A stretch of DNA of 33,242 bases, taken from assembly GCF_000337195.1 (NCBI RefSeq), contig NZ_AOID01000005.1, forward strand, positions 1 to 33,242, written 5' to 3'. Each line of letters opens with the position of its first letter. Within the stretch, counting starts at the first letter, position 1. Shown piece by piece: positions 7,454-14,603 of this stretch. The position numbers and the translations under genes were made by a program. The notes under the pieces were generated by a model that had not been told where the DNA came from, did no database searches, and saw nothing but the letters and a program-made list of their open reading frames with translations. Source of the DNA: Natrinema versiforme JCM 10478 (GTDB lineage: Archaea > Halobacteriota > Halobacteria > Halobacteriales > Natrialbaceae).

Positions 7454-8743
7454 TCAATCGCTTCCGACGACCGGTACCGGGGCCGTCGCCTCGAGCGTCT
7501 CTTCGACCTGCGTATATACCAAAATCAGTCCGAGCGCCGCGAGCGCGCTCCCGAAGACGAAGGGTGCCTCGAAGCCGAATCTGATCAGCAGGCCCGAGGA
7601 CAGCGGGCCGGCGGCGATCCCGTAGCCGAAGGCCATCGTGAGCACCGACAACTTCGAGCCGGATTCGCCCTCGCCGGCGAGGTCGCCCGCGAGCGCCAGC
7701 GACGGCGCGAACACCATCGCGGCCGCGACGCCCTGGAACAGCCGGGCGACGAACATCAGCACGGAGGAGAACAGAAAGCCCTGCGCGAGCGTCGTCGGGA
7801 TCAGCAACACCATCCCGGTGACGATGAACGGCCGCCGGCCGTACCGGTCGCAGGCCCGCCCGATCGGCGTCTGGAGCACGACCTGCGCGATGATAAACGC
7901 CGCGAACTGCAGGCCGAACCAGGTCGCGCCCTGCTCGAGGCGGGCGTTGACCTGCGGCTGGATGGTCGAAAACAGCGCGATCGCGGTCGCCATGAAAAAC
8001 GACGCGACACCGAGCGTGAAGATCGGATCGAGCAGGTTGGGCCCCGACCGATCGAGGATCGGAATCGAGAGGTCAGCGCCGGCGTTTGCGGCCGCCGAAT
8101 CCGAATCGGAGACCAGGATGGTCACGAGCACGTAGCTGATCGTGGCAGTGATCGCCGCGGTGTAGAAGGCGGCATCGAATCCGGTGATCGTCACGCCGAT
8201 CGGGAGCGCGTACGGGCCGAGACTGACGACCGCGCCGGCCAGCGCCGGGCCGGCACCGAAGCCGACCAGTCGGAACGTGTTGTAGACGCCCATGTTCCCG
8301 CCGCGATTGCCGGTCGTCGCGAGTTCGTTGACGAGCGCGATCGAGGCCGGAATGATGAAGGACACGCTGACGCCCTGTAGTCCGCGGATGACCAGCAGCG
8401 AGACGTACGTCTCCGCGAAGACGTACGCGAGGTTCGTCAGCGCGAGGCCGGCGAGGCCGACCAGAATGAACGGCTTTCGCCGACCCAACCGGTCGGACAG
8501 GCGGCCGGTGAACGGCTGAAAACTGCTGTTGAGAAAGCCAAAGAGCGAGAGGATCAGTCCGATGATCATCGACTCCCCGAGGCCGAACGCCGTTCCGCTC
8601 ACCACGCCGCTGCTCACGTACAGCGGGATGACGATGATCAGAAACGAGTTCCCGATCCCGTCCGCCATCCGGGCCCCCGCCAGCGCGAGCACCCGTCGGT
8701 CCACGGCGAAGGGCGCGATAATCCGATCCACGAGTCTCCGCAT
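7454..8743 (-). CDS. Major facilitator superfamily transporter
   Basis: A 429-residue membrane protein with about 12 predicted membrane segments. The first half contains the MFS signature GRLSDRLGRRKPFILVG between TM2 and TM3 (~residues 79-95), and the second half carries the symmetric version GRACDRYGRRPFIVTG. A hydrophilic loop (SDSDSAAANAGADLSIPILDRSGPNLLDP) separates the halves. The pattern resembles drug/metabolite efflux antiporters, but the substrate cannot be read from sequence. A TATA box at 8768-8775 and an adjoining palindrome at 8777-8789 suggest a repressor-controlled promoter. The C-terminus is a short cytoplasmic tail. Confidence 0.9.
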   Translation of the reverse strand: MRRLVDRIIAPFAVDRRVLALAGARMADGIGNSFLIIVIPLYVSSGVVSGTAFGLGESMIIGLILSLFGFLNSSFQPFTGRLSDRLGRRKPFILVGLAGLALTNLAYVFAETYVSLLVIRGLQGVSVSFIIPASIALVNELATTGNRGGNMGVYNTFRLVGFGAGPALAGAVVSLGPYALPIGVTITGFDAAFYTAAITATISYVLVTILVSDSDSAAANAGADLSIPILDRSGPNLLDPIFTLGVASFFMATAIALFSTIQPQVNARLEQGATWFGLQFAAFIIAQVVLQTPIGRACDRYGRRPFIVTGMVLLIPTTLAQGFLFSSVLMFVARLFQGVAAAMVFAPSLALAGDLAGEGESGSKLSVLTMAFGYGIAAGPLSSGLLIRFGFEAPFVFGSALAALGLILVYTQVEETLEATAPVPVVGSD

Positions 8744-8767
8744 CGACTTTTCCTGCGTGACCCCGTC

Positions 8768-8789
8768 CGATTATAGTTTCGAATCGAAA
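8768..8789 (-). promoter_or_regulatory. MFS gene promoter with palindromic operator candidate
   Basis: On the minus strand CTATAATC (8768-8775) lies about 25-32 nt upstream of the MFS ATG (8743). Directly upstream of it is the perfect inverted repeat TTTCGA-A-TCGAAA (8777-8789), which covers the BRE position. A protein bound there would interfere with TFB/TBP assembly, so it is a candidate operator. Confidence 0.55.
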
Positions 8790-8858
8790 TGTTACCATGC
8801 CTGAGCGTCCGCCTCAGCAGGGCGGAGCTACAAGCCCGTCGCCCGCGTTCGTTCGGCC

Positions 8859-9113
8859 ATGGCCGATGTCAAACTCAGCCGGGTCGAGAACGTCTTCGCG
8901 AACCTCGAGTACCCCGTCACGAACGAGCAAGCTGCGACCGAATTCGAAGACACCACGCTCCTCCTCGCCGACGGCCAGCGTAACCTGGGCGCGCTCATCG
9001 AACAGAGCGGCAGCGACCGCTTCGAGTCGGCCGACGACCTCGAGTCGGAACTGCACAACGTCCTCCCGCGGGAGGCCGTCGGCGAGCCGTACCAGTCGGA
9101 GGGAGAGGGATAA
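8859..9113 (+). CDS. DUF5789 family protein
   Basis: An 84-residue acidic protein recognised as haloarchaeal DUF5789 (KLSRVENVFANLEYPVTNEQAATEFEDTTLLLADGQRNLGALI). It is predicted to be mainly helical, soluble and without cysteines. The motif 'LEYPVTNEQAATEFED...LADG' is the conserved core of this family of short proteins; no function is established. The ATG at 8859 is the only reasonable start. The 115-nt gap to the divergent MFS gene holds a short hairpin (TCCGCC...GGCGGA at about 8808-8826) just upstream of the gene. Confidence 0.72.
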   Translation: MADVKLSRVENVFANLEYPVTNEQAATEFEDTTLLLADGQRNLGALIEQSGSDRFESADDLESELHNVLPREAVGEPYQSEGEG

Positions 9114-9197
9114 GCGCCCCGCGACGGTCGGAGGGCGACCGATCAACGATCCTAAACGGGTCCCTTAAGTCGCTCGACCCCCGTAGCCCGGACAACG

Positions 9198-9506
9198 ATG
9201 GAATTCTGCGACGAATGCGGTTCGATGATGAAAGCCGAGGACGGCATCTGGGAGTGCGGTAGCTGCGGGTACACGGAACCGAAAGGCGACGCCGACCAGT
9301 ACGTCATCACCGACGACCAAGAAATCGGGGAGGTCATCGAGTCCTCCGGCGAAACGTCGCTGCCCGAAACCGACGCCCGCTGTCCCGAGTGCGGCAACGA
9401 CCGCGCCCACTGGTACATGCAACAGATCCGCGCGGCCGACGAGTCCGAGACTCGCTTCTTCATCTGTACCGAATGCGAGCACAAGTGGCGCGAGGACGAC
9501 AACTAA
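9198..9506 (+). CDS. tfs: Transcription factor S (TFIIS-like RNA polymerase cleavage factor)
   Basis: A 102-residue protein with two zinc ribbons: Cys4/Cys7/Cys20/Cys23 at the N-terminus and Cys62/Cys65/Cys90/Cys93 at the C-terminus. The hairpin of the second ribbon carries the invariant acidic pair Asp81-Glu82 (AADESETRFF), which enters the polymerase secondary channel and stimulates cleavage of backtracked RNA. Length and motif spacing match archaeal TFS, a relative of Rpb9/RPA12 and TFIIS. Keeping the DE pair indicates a cleavage-competent factor, not one of the inhibitory paralogues described in some archaea. CCCTTAAGTC near 9161-9170 may be the promoter. The stop codon TAA is shared with the beginning of the hairpin element at 9505. 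Confidence 0.95.
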   Translation: MEFCDECGSMMKAEDGIWECGSCGYTEPKGDADQYVITDDQEIGEVIESSGETSLPETDARCPECGNDRAHWYMQQIRAADESETRFFICTECEHKWREDDN

Positions 9507-9676
9507 CGAAATTTTGCTCTGCGGTCTATCGCGAGCGAGGCACTGAGCGCCTCGCTCGCGCTGTCCCTCGGCAAAATTTCGATCAAAAGCACTCCTCCTT
9601 CCCCGCCAGCCGCGCAACGCGCGGCTTCTGGGTCAGTCGTCGGCCCGCTCGCTCGGCCTCTGGCCTCGCTCGCGGT
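9505..9676. repeat. Dispersed hairpin element, copy 2 (post-stop)
   Basis: The element starts within the stop codon of tfs. GAAATTTTGC (9508-9517) pairs with GCAAAATTTC (9571-9580). The enclosed stem is a perfect 12-bp inverted repeat, 9530-9541 with 9549-9560, unrelated in sequence to the stem of copy 1. Segments 9505-9523, 9567-9597 and 9639-9654 are identical to copy 1 (2908-3076). A second hairpin, CCGCGC-AA-CGCGCGG-like, lies near 9610-9624. Reading frames through this element are spurious. Confidence 0.8.
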
Positions 9677-9737
9677 ACACCGGGACGGACGTTCCACAGA
9701 GTGGGATCACAACAATGAGATGATAACCGTGGCAGTA

Positions 9738-9745
9738 ATATAAAC
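9738..9745 (+). promoter_or_regulatory. TATA box of small membrane protein gene
   Basis: ATATAAAC lies 21-28 nt upstream of the ATG at 9766 within an AT-rich stretch (9718-9765), fitting a leaderless transcript. Confidence 0.6.
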
Positions 9746-9765
9746 ACTCTAATAATACTCATTCA

Positions 9766-9978
9766 ATGGCGGACGACGGGCCAGTCGAGAACTGGACGGT
9801 AAGGGACAGAATAAGCCTCGTTACAAAGGTATTGACCGCTATCGGGGCCGTTCAGTACCTCGAAAACATCATTGGACAACTGCAGTTCTATCAACGTGCT
9901 ACTCTCGTCGTCATCGCTGTCCTCGTTCTCGGGGAACTGCTGCAACGAACGCGACGAGTCATCGGTGCTGATGGTTGA
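9766..9978 (+). CDS. Small two-helix membrane protein (70 aa), unknown
   Basis: I do not recognise a family. A charged N-terminus (MADDGPVENWTVRDR) precedes a moderately hydrophobic helix (LVTKVLTAIGAVQYLENIIG, ~residues 18-37) and a strongly hydrophobic one (ATLVVIAVLVLGELL, ~residues 45-59), followed by a basic tail (QRTRRVIGADG). A well-placed TATA box at 9738-9745 supports real expression. The next small gene (10093) has the same arrangement: DR-x-(I/R)-SL near the start, a ~25-residue spacer ending in F, then (R/M)AT(L/I)..., so the two may be diverged tandem copies. The cytoplasmic side and any partner are unknown. Confidence 0.6.
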   Translation: MADDGPVENWTVRDRISLVTKVLTAIGAVQYLENIIGQLQFYQRATLVVIAVLVLGELLQRTRRVIGADG

Positions 9979-10092
9979 GTCACACCGTCCCGGATACGGC
10001 GGCCGGAACGCACGGCGATATCTCGCTCGAGAATCGGATCGAACCCTACGGTGGGTGACTGACATGGGAACGACTGGTTACAGGGGCATCCG

Positions 10093-10281
10093 ATGACGGC
10101 TGGAGAACCCCGGTTCGTTGACCGATTACGATCGCTGCTGGGTGCCCCGATCATCGCGCTGGTTCTCGTATATGTGGACTCGAGTCTCGTCGATCTCTCG
10201 TTGTTCCACATGGCCACGATTGCGCTCGTTCTCAGTGTCGGCATTCACGAGATCGCACCGCGGGTAGGAGAGATTTCGTAA
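10093..10281 (+). CDS. Small two-helix membrane protein (62 aa), unknown
   Basis: No family recognised. After MTAGEPRFVDRLRSL come two hydrophobic helices, LLGAPIIALVLVYVDSSLV (~residues 15-33) and HMATIALVLSVGIHEIA (~residues 39-55), then a short tail (PRVGEIS). It parallels the 70-residue gene 114 nt upstream in size and layout. No clear TATA box is visible before it, so it may be transcribed with the upstream gene. It ends 19 nt before the stop of trmI on the opposite strand. It could be a non-coding frame, but its hydrophobicity pattern and start position favour a real small protein. Confidence 0.5.
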   Translation: MTAGEPRFVDRLRSLLGAPIIALVLVYVDSSLVDLSLFHMATIALVLSVGIHEIAPRVGEIS

Positions 10282-10300
10282 CCGAAACGACGCGTAGCCG

Positions 10301-11092
10301 CTACTCGTTGCGCGCGACCGTCAGATATCCCGTGTGACCAACGGGCGCAGTCGTCGGCCGCGAGCCCCGCTCGTCGAACTGCATCTCGCGCTGGATCGTC
10401 TCTCGAGTCGTCACGTCCGCCAAGCCCACTTCGCGGGCCGTCTCCGCGACTGCTCGAGTCGACTCGATGAACGGACTGTAGACCGCGACGAAGCCGCCGT
10501 CGACGAGCAGGTCGGGCGCGTGCTCGACCATCGCGGGCGCGTCGGCCGTATCGAGGGTGAGCACGTCGAACGACGAGGGCTCGAGGGCGTCGATCTCTTC
10601 GGTCACGTCGCCGGTTCGGATGTCGACGTTGTCCTCGACGCCGCCGAGCGCCATGTTCTCGCGGGCGACGTCGGCGAAGTCGGCGTCCTGCTCGTAGGTC
10701 ACGACCGACGCGCCGGCCCGGGCCATCATCGCCGCGAGCACGCCCGTTCCGGTGCCGGCATCGAGCACGCGGTCGCCGCGGGCGATACCCGTCTCGCCGA
10801 TCACGAGGCCGATATCGCGGGGCACCATCGGTGCGCCCGTCCGCTCGAAGTGATGAAAGAGGTCCGGGCCGCGCAGTCGGCGCACCTGAAACTCGTCGCC
10901 TAGATGCGTCTCGAGGGTGTCGCCCGACTCCACGTCTTCGGGGACCTCGAGGACGCCGAGGTCGGTCCCCTGTTCGCCGCCGGGTTGGACGAGGTACTCG
11001 CGGTCGCCGCGGACGAGCAGGACCGGCACGCCGTCGCTGTCGGCGTCGGCCGCGTCTTCGTCCGTGCCGTCTGAGCCGCTCACGCGGGTCAC
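10301..11092 (-). CDS. trmI: tRNA (adenine-N1)-methyltransferase, TrmI-type
   Basis: About 263 residues. An N-terminal beta-barrel domain ([15 protein letters not shown]... [23 protein letters not shown]) is followed by [19 protein letters not shown] and a Rossmann methyltransferase domain with SAM motif [17 protein letters not shown] (~residues 109-125), VVTYEQD for ribose binding and [11 protein letters not shown] as motif IV. These are features of TrmI/Trm61 enzymes; archaeal members make m1A at tRNA position 57/58 (established for the family). The GTG at 11092 overlaps the TGA of the NAC gene by four bases (GTGA), indicating translational coupling. A GTG three codons later (11083) is an equally possible start. 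A distal Ser/Asp-rich N-terminus precedes the barrel. Confidence 0.88.
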   Translation of the reverse strand: MTRVSGSDGTDEDAADADSDGVPVLLVRGDREYLVQPGGEQGTDLGVLEVPEDVESGDTLETHLGDEFQVRRLRGPDLFHHFERTGAPMVPRDIGLVIGETGIARGDRVLDAGTGTGVLAAMMARAGASVVTYEQDADFADVARENMALGGVEDNVDIRTGDVTEEIDALEPSSFDVLTLDTADAPAMVEHAPDLLVDGGFVAVYSPFIESTRAVAETAREVGLADVTTRETIQREMQFDERGSRPTTAPVGHTGYLTVARNE

Positions 11093-11484
11093 TCGAGGGT
11101 CTCGATCGCCGCGGCGAGGTCGCCGTCGTTGTCCTCGAGTGCCGCACGGGCATCGTCCTCGCTGACGCCGGCTCGCGTGGCGACGAGTTCGACATCGTCG
11201 TCGGGAATCGACGGGCCGGCATCGCTGCCGGCGTCGGCGTCGGAACCGCCGGCGCTTGCGCCGGCCGATCCCGATTCGACCTCTTCGGGCGAGCCGATGA
11301 CCTGATAGGTCTCCTGCCCGCGGGCGTCCATCTTGGTGACCTCGGCGTCGTCGAACACGAGGTCGAACTCGTCGGTCCGAATGATGACTTCCTCGGCGTC
11401 GATGTCCTCGACGTCGATGCCCATCTGTTCCATCATCTGTTCCATCTTGCGCGGGTTGAGTCCGCCGCCGCCTCCTCCAAACAT
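11089..11484 (-). CDS. nac: Nascent polypeptide-associated complex protein
   Basis: A 131-residue archaeal NAC homologue, a ribosome-associated chaperone that works as a homodimer on emerging chains. [23 protein letters not shown] is the typical N-terminus, the NAC domain follows ([40 protein letters not shown], ~residues 24-64), and the C-terminal ~40 residues form a UBA domain ([36 protein letters not shown]). The linker is Ser/Ala/Gly/Asp-rich and contains a perfect 8-bp inverted repeat (11248-11265). The ATG at 11484 is preferred over the GTG at 11493. A minus-strand box AAAGTAAAA at 11510-11518 lies 26-34 nt upstream. It is co-directional with, and overlaps, trmI. Confidence 0.93.
   Translation of the reverse strand: MFGGGGGGLNPRKMEQMMEQMGIDVEDIDAEEVIIRTDEFDLVFDDAEVTKMDARGQETYQVIGSPEEVESGSAGASAGGSDADAGSDAGPSIPDDDVELVATRAGVSEDDARAALEDNDGDLAAAIETLE
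11248..11265 (-). repeat. Hairpin in the NAC-UBA linker
   Basis: GCCGGCGC (11248-11255) and GCGCCGGC (11258-11265) form a perfect 8-bp stem with a 2-nt loop, inside codons for the Gly/Ala/Ser linker between the NAC and UBA domains. High GC and Gly/Ala codons raise the chance of such pairing, so it may be coincidental. Confidence 0.35.
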
Positions 11485-11616
11485 ACTCGCCACGTCGCCA
11501 CGGGCGACCTTTTACTTTGTTGTTCAGCCGAACCGGCGCGGGCTCCGGCACCCGAATTCGATCGCGGGAGCCGACGATCGACGTTTTCAATCGGCGCTGG
11601 CCCGTGGTGGTGCGTA

Positions 11617-12255
11617 ATGACCGACGCAATCGACGCCCTGCTCGAGGCACTCGAGCTGAAAGACGAGCGCCGGACGGGGTGGGTGCTCCGCGGGATCGAG
11701 TCGCCGGAATCGGTCGCCGCCCACACGTGGGGGACGGCCACGCTGTGTCTGCTGTACGCCGACCGAGCCGAGGGGGACGTCGACCGCGACCGCGCGGTGT
11801 CGATGGCGCTCGTCCACGATCTCGGCGAAGCGCGCACGGGGGACATCGCGACGCGAGCGGACGACGACACACAACGGGTCTCCGGCGAGGAAAAGGTGGC
11901 CCTCGAGCGAGCGGCCGTCACCGACCTCTTTGCTCCGTTCGAAAGTGGGAACGGAGATCGGGACCGCGATCGCGACCTCGAGTCCCTCTGGGAGGAGTAC
12001 GAGGCTCGCGAGACGCCAACCGCGCAGTTCGTCAAGGACATGGACCTGCTCGACAACTGCCTGCAGGCGCTCAAATACGAGCGCGGGGATCGGTACGACG
12101 AAACGGAACCGAACGACGCCTTCTCGCAGTACGAGAACCTCGACGAGTTCTTCGCGACGGCCGCACCGCGGGTCCGAACCGCGATCGGCGAAACCCTGTT
12201 CGCGGAAATCAAAGCGCGCTACGAACAGGAGATCGGCCGCGAGTGTCAGTTATAG
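11617..12255 (+). CDS. HD-domain phosphohydrolase (YfbR/HDDC2-like)
   Basis: A 212-residue HD-superfamily protein. Metal ligands are visible as His36 (ESVAAHTWG), His67-Asp68 with Glu71 (ALVHDLGEARTGDI) and an Asp near 141-143 (VKDMDLLDN). The order HTWG...HDLGEARTGDI...KxxDxLDNCLQALKYE is that of YfbR/HDDC2-type 5'-deoxynucleotidases, which dephosphorylate dNMPs; the exact substrate is not proven. A run of GDRDRDRD (~residues 113-120) is a low-complexity surface loop. The ATG at 11617 gives the family's usual length; the frame remains open far upstream but overlaps nac and trmI in antisense. It is divergent from nac. Confidence 0.85.
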   Translation: MTDAIDALLEALELKDERRTGWVLRGIESPESVAAHTWGTATLCLLYADRAEGDVDRDRAVSMALVHDLGEARTGDIATRADDDTQRVSGEEKVALERAAVTDLFAPFESGNGDRDRDRDLESLWEEYEARETPTAQFVKDMDLLDNCLQALKYERGDRYDETEPNDAFSQYENLDEFFATAAPRVRTAIGETLFAEIKARYEQEIGRECQL

Positions 12256-12296
12256 CAGCCGCATTGGTCGCTTGCGACCGCCTTTGACGGTCTCTG

Positions 12297-12785
12297 TTAG
12301 TCGTCCGCGGGCGCGCCCTCGCGGACGCTCACCGCCATCCCCGTCTCGAAGTCCCGAATCGCGCCGGCGTCGAGCCGCGCCGTCCCGACCGCGAGCAACT
12401 CGCCGCGCTCGTGGACGACCAGCACCTCGTCGCCCGGCCGGATCTCGTCGCCCACCTCGAGGACGAACTTCGTGAAGACGTTCTTCTCGTCGCGGACGAA
12501 CGGTTCGCTCTCGTCGTCGACGACGACGCGGTAGGCGGGCTCGGCGAGGGCCGCCTCGAGTCGGCGGCCGCCCTCGAGGCCGAGGGTGAACCGGCCGTCG
12601 ACGCCGAAGGAGACGATGCGGCTCCCGTCGGCGTGGACCTGTTGGGGGCGTCCCGAGGAGGTGCGTTTGACCGTCAGCGACTCGTCGGACGGGAACAGCG
12701 CCGCGCCCGCGCCCGAACCGAACTGGTAGTCCGCGATCGTCCGGAGCTGGGGCAGGCCCGCGCTCCCGTCTGCTGGCTCGCTCAT
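12297..12785 (-). CDS. PUA domain-containing protein
   Basis: A 162-residue protein with a C-terminal PUA domain: SRIVSFGVDGRFTLGLEGGRRL (~residues 54-75), then DEIRPGDEVLVVHERGELLAVGTARLDAGAI(R)DFETGMAVSVREG at the end. PUA domains bind structured RNA, and this arrangement resembles the RNA-binding end of archaeosine tRNA-guanine transglycosylase. The N-terminal ~50 residues (LPQLRTIADYQFGSGAGAALFPSDESLTVKRTSSGRPQQV) are conserved in stand-alone haloarchaeal PUA proteins. There is no catalytic domain, so a role as an RNA-binding accessory protein is inferred. The ATG at 12785 is preferred over 12863, whose extra residues look like shadow sequence. It is convergent with the HD gene (41-nt gap). 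Confidence 0.78.
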   Translation of the reverse strand: MSEPADGSAGLPQLRTIADYQFGSGAGAALFPSDESLTVKRTSSGRPQQVHADGSRIVSFGVDGRFTLGLEGGRRLEAALAEPAYRVVVDDESEPFVRDEKNVFTKFVLEVGDEIRPGDEVLVVHERGELLAVGTARLDAGAIRDFETGMAVSVREGAPADD

Positions 12786-12944
12786 TGGCCGGGATTCGGC
12801 GGGGCGGGTCGAAAGCCCTTCGACCTGACCGCGTGTCGGTCGTCGCGGCTCTCCGCGACGCAAGGTGGTTCCGTCGGCGGGAAACGAACGTTGTGCTGCC
12901 CGCTCCCAACACTCAACAAACAGACCTGATCGAAATGGTGAACG

Positions 12945-12952
12945 TTATAATA
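12945..12952 (+). promoter_or_regulatory. TATA box of 55-aa membrane protein gene
   Basis: TTATAATA lies 24-31 nt upstream of the ATG at 12976, consistent with a leaderless transcript. Confidence 0.6.
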
Positions 12953-12975
12953 ATCGATTCGGTACTACCGCCAGC

Positions 12976-13143
12976 ATGGACGTCACGCAAATCGGCCTCG
13001 GGGTCGCCCTGCTCGTCATCGGCACCCTGACGCTCGCCGGTCCGGCCGCGCTCGTTACGGGGCCGTTCGTCTATCTCTTGACCGGTTCAATCCTGCTCGT
13101 CTCGGGGTACGCGCTGTTGGTCGGACTCTGGCAGTGTCGCTAG
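12976..13143 (+). CDS. Small two-TM membrane protein (55 aa), unknown
   Basis: A 55-residue hydrophobic protein with two membrane helices: IGLGVALLVIGTLTLAGPAALV (~residues 6-27) and GPFVYLLTGSILLVSGYALLVGLW (~residues 29-52), separated by a tight Thr-Gly-Pro turn; it ends in QCR. A TATA box at 12945-12952 supports it. I do not recognise the family; haloarchaea carry many such short membrane proteins. It lies between the divergent PUA gene and the NYN gene on the other strand. Confidence 0.6.
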   Translation: MDVTQIGLGVALLVIGTLTLAGPAALVTGPFVYLLTGSILLVSGYALLVGLWQCR

Positions 13144-13211
13144 TCGAACTACCGTCCCCCTCTCGTTTTCGCCCGCCGGACAGAACTTCCAGGGCTCCGA
13201 ATCTCCCGCTC

Positions 13212-13709
13212 TCAGAGCAGGAACGTCTCGTGTCGATCGCCGAGATCGAGGAACGAGTCGGCCGCGGCGATCAACTCTTCGGCTGTCGAGGACTCGAAGG
13301 CCATCACTTCGACGCGAACTCCCTCGTGGCGCAGGTGAGAACAGAGCCGCGAGAAGTCGCCGTCGCCCGTACAGAGGACGACCGTGTCGACGTGGTTCGC
13401 CAGCGTCACCGCGTCGAGGCTCATCCCGACGTCCCAGTCGGCCTTTTTGGTGCCGTCGGAGAAGGTCTTGATATCCTTGATCTTCGGCTCGAAGCCGATG
13501 TCGATCAACGCCTCGAAGAAACTCTCCTCCTCGGGCGAATCCGCGCGGATGACGTACGCGATGGCGCGCGTGAGCTGGCGGTCTTGGACGGCCTTCTCGA
13601 GCAGCGCGGAATAGTCGATATTCCGGCTGTGAAGACTCTGTGCGGTATGGTACAGGTTCTGGGCGTCGACGAGAACGGCGACGCGCTGACCGGGATGAAT
13701 CTCAGTCAC
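13212..13709 (-). CDS. NYN domain protein (LabA/DUF88 PIN-like nuclease)
   Basis: A 165-residue protein of the NYN/LabA (DUF88) branch of PIN-like nucleases, expected to act on RNA. Conserved acidic residues are seen in VLVDAQNLY (~residue 15), KADWDVGMSLDAV (~residues 89-101) and TGDGDFSRL (~residues 114-118). The late part, GVRVEVMAFESSTAEELIAAADSFLDL, is the usual C-terminal strand and helix. The start is a GTG at 13709: a minus-strand ATTTTTAT box at 13733-13740 lies 24-31 nt upstream, which fits a leaderless GTG. Length is typical. The target RNA is unknown. It shares direction with htpX, 70 nt away. Confidence 0.85.
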   Translation of the reverse strand: MTEIHPGQRVAVLVDAQNLYHTAQSLHSRNIDYSALLEKAVQDRQLTRAIAYVIRADSPEEESFFEALIDIGFEPKIKDIKTFSDGTKKADWDVGMSLDAVTLANHVDTVVLCTGDGDFSRLCSHLRHEGVRVEVMAFESSTAEELIAAADSFLDLGDRHETFLL

Positions 13710-13778
13710 GTGGTATACTGTCGCGGGCCAGCATAAAAATCGCGGCGTTCGGTCGTCGCGTCGACCCGTCGGTCGCTC

Positions 13779-14603
13779 TCAGTTTCGAAGCTTCTGAATG
13801 CGTTTTTCCGTCGGCGGGTGGGTCGCGAACAGCTTCGAGAGCAAACTCTTGTCGGCGTTGAAGATACACAGCGCGTTCACGCTGTCTTGGACCTGCGCCT
13901 CGCGTCCCTGCGAGCCCTGCGAGATCTTCTCGAGTGCGCGGGCGAGCGGGTCGCCGCTGCCGATGTACTGGCGGGCGTCCTCGTCGGCGACGTACTCGCG
14001 GTACCGCGAGATGGCCAGCACGAAGACCATGACGAGCATTTGTGCGATGTTCGAGATGATCATGCCGACGAAGATACTGCCGATGTTGCGCTCGCCGCCC
14101 ATCATGTAGACCATGTAGGCGACCCAGCCGACCATCATCGAGATGGAACTCCCGAAGACCATCGCGAGGACGTCCCGGTTCTTGATGTGTGCGAGTTCGT
14201 GCGCGATCACGCCCTCGAGTTCGTCACGCTGGAGGAGTCGGATGAGTTCGGTCGAGACGACGACGACGCCCTTGCCCTTGCGACCGGTCGCGAAGGCGTT
14301 GGGGACGCCCATGTCCATGACCATCAGTTTGGGCTTTTTGATACCCATATCGCGGCACAGCGAGTCGGTCATGTGATGGATCTCCTGGTACTGCCCGTCT
14401 TCGGGCATCGGTTCGGCCTTTCTGGTCGCCGACCACGTCCCAATCTTGTACTGGATGGCCGGCAAGACGAGGAGCCCGACCAGAACGAGCGGCCACGCGC
14501 CCATCCCGAACATCGCCAGCCCGAAGGCTCCGACGAGCATGTAGAACGCGAACAGGATCGAGCCGACGATCGCCATTCGCACTTTCAGTCCGAAATCTGT
14601 CAT
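13779..14603 (-). CDS. htpX: HtpX-like M48 membrane zinc protease
   Basis: A 274-residue membrane metalloprotease involved in membrane protein quality control. Two N-terminal membrane helices (residues ~10-32 and ~36-53) precede the zinc motif HELAH (His135, Glu136, His139) with the HIKNRD extension. Two more membrane segments follow (~152-168 and ~175-198), and Glu203 in SRYREYVADEDA is the likely third zinc ligand. The C-terminal FATHPPTEKRIQKL is typical of HtpX. A minus-strand TAATTTATC box at 14628-14636 is 25-33 nt upstream of the ATG at 14603. Length matches the family. Confidence 0.93.
   Translation of the reverse strand: MTDFGLKVRMAIVGSILFAFYMLVGAFGLAMFGMGAWPLVLVGLLVLPAIQYKIGTWSATRKAEPMPEDGQYQEIHHMTDSLCRDMGIKKPKLMVMDMGVPNAFATGRKGKGVVVVSTELIRLLQRDELEGVIAHELAHIKNRDVLAMVFGSSISMMVGWVAYMVYMMGGERNIGSIFVGMIISNIAQMLVMVFVLAISRYREYVADEDARQYIGSGDPLARALEKISQGSQGREAQVQDSVNALCIFNADKSLLSKLFATHPPTEKRIQKLRN

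Noticed and set aside
9601-9718. Short ORFs through the second hairpin element (e.g. reading FCSAVYRERG)
   Set aside because: They are translations of a non-coding repeat; the same kind of peptide arises from copy 1.
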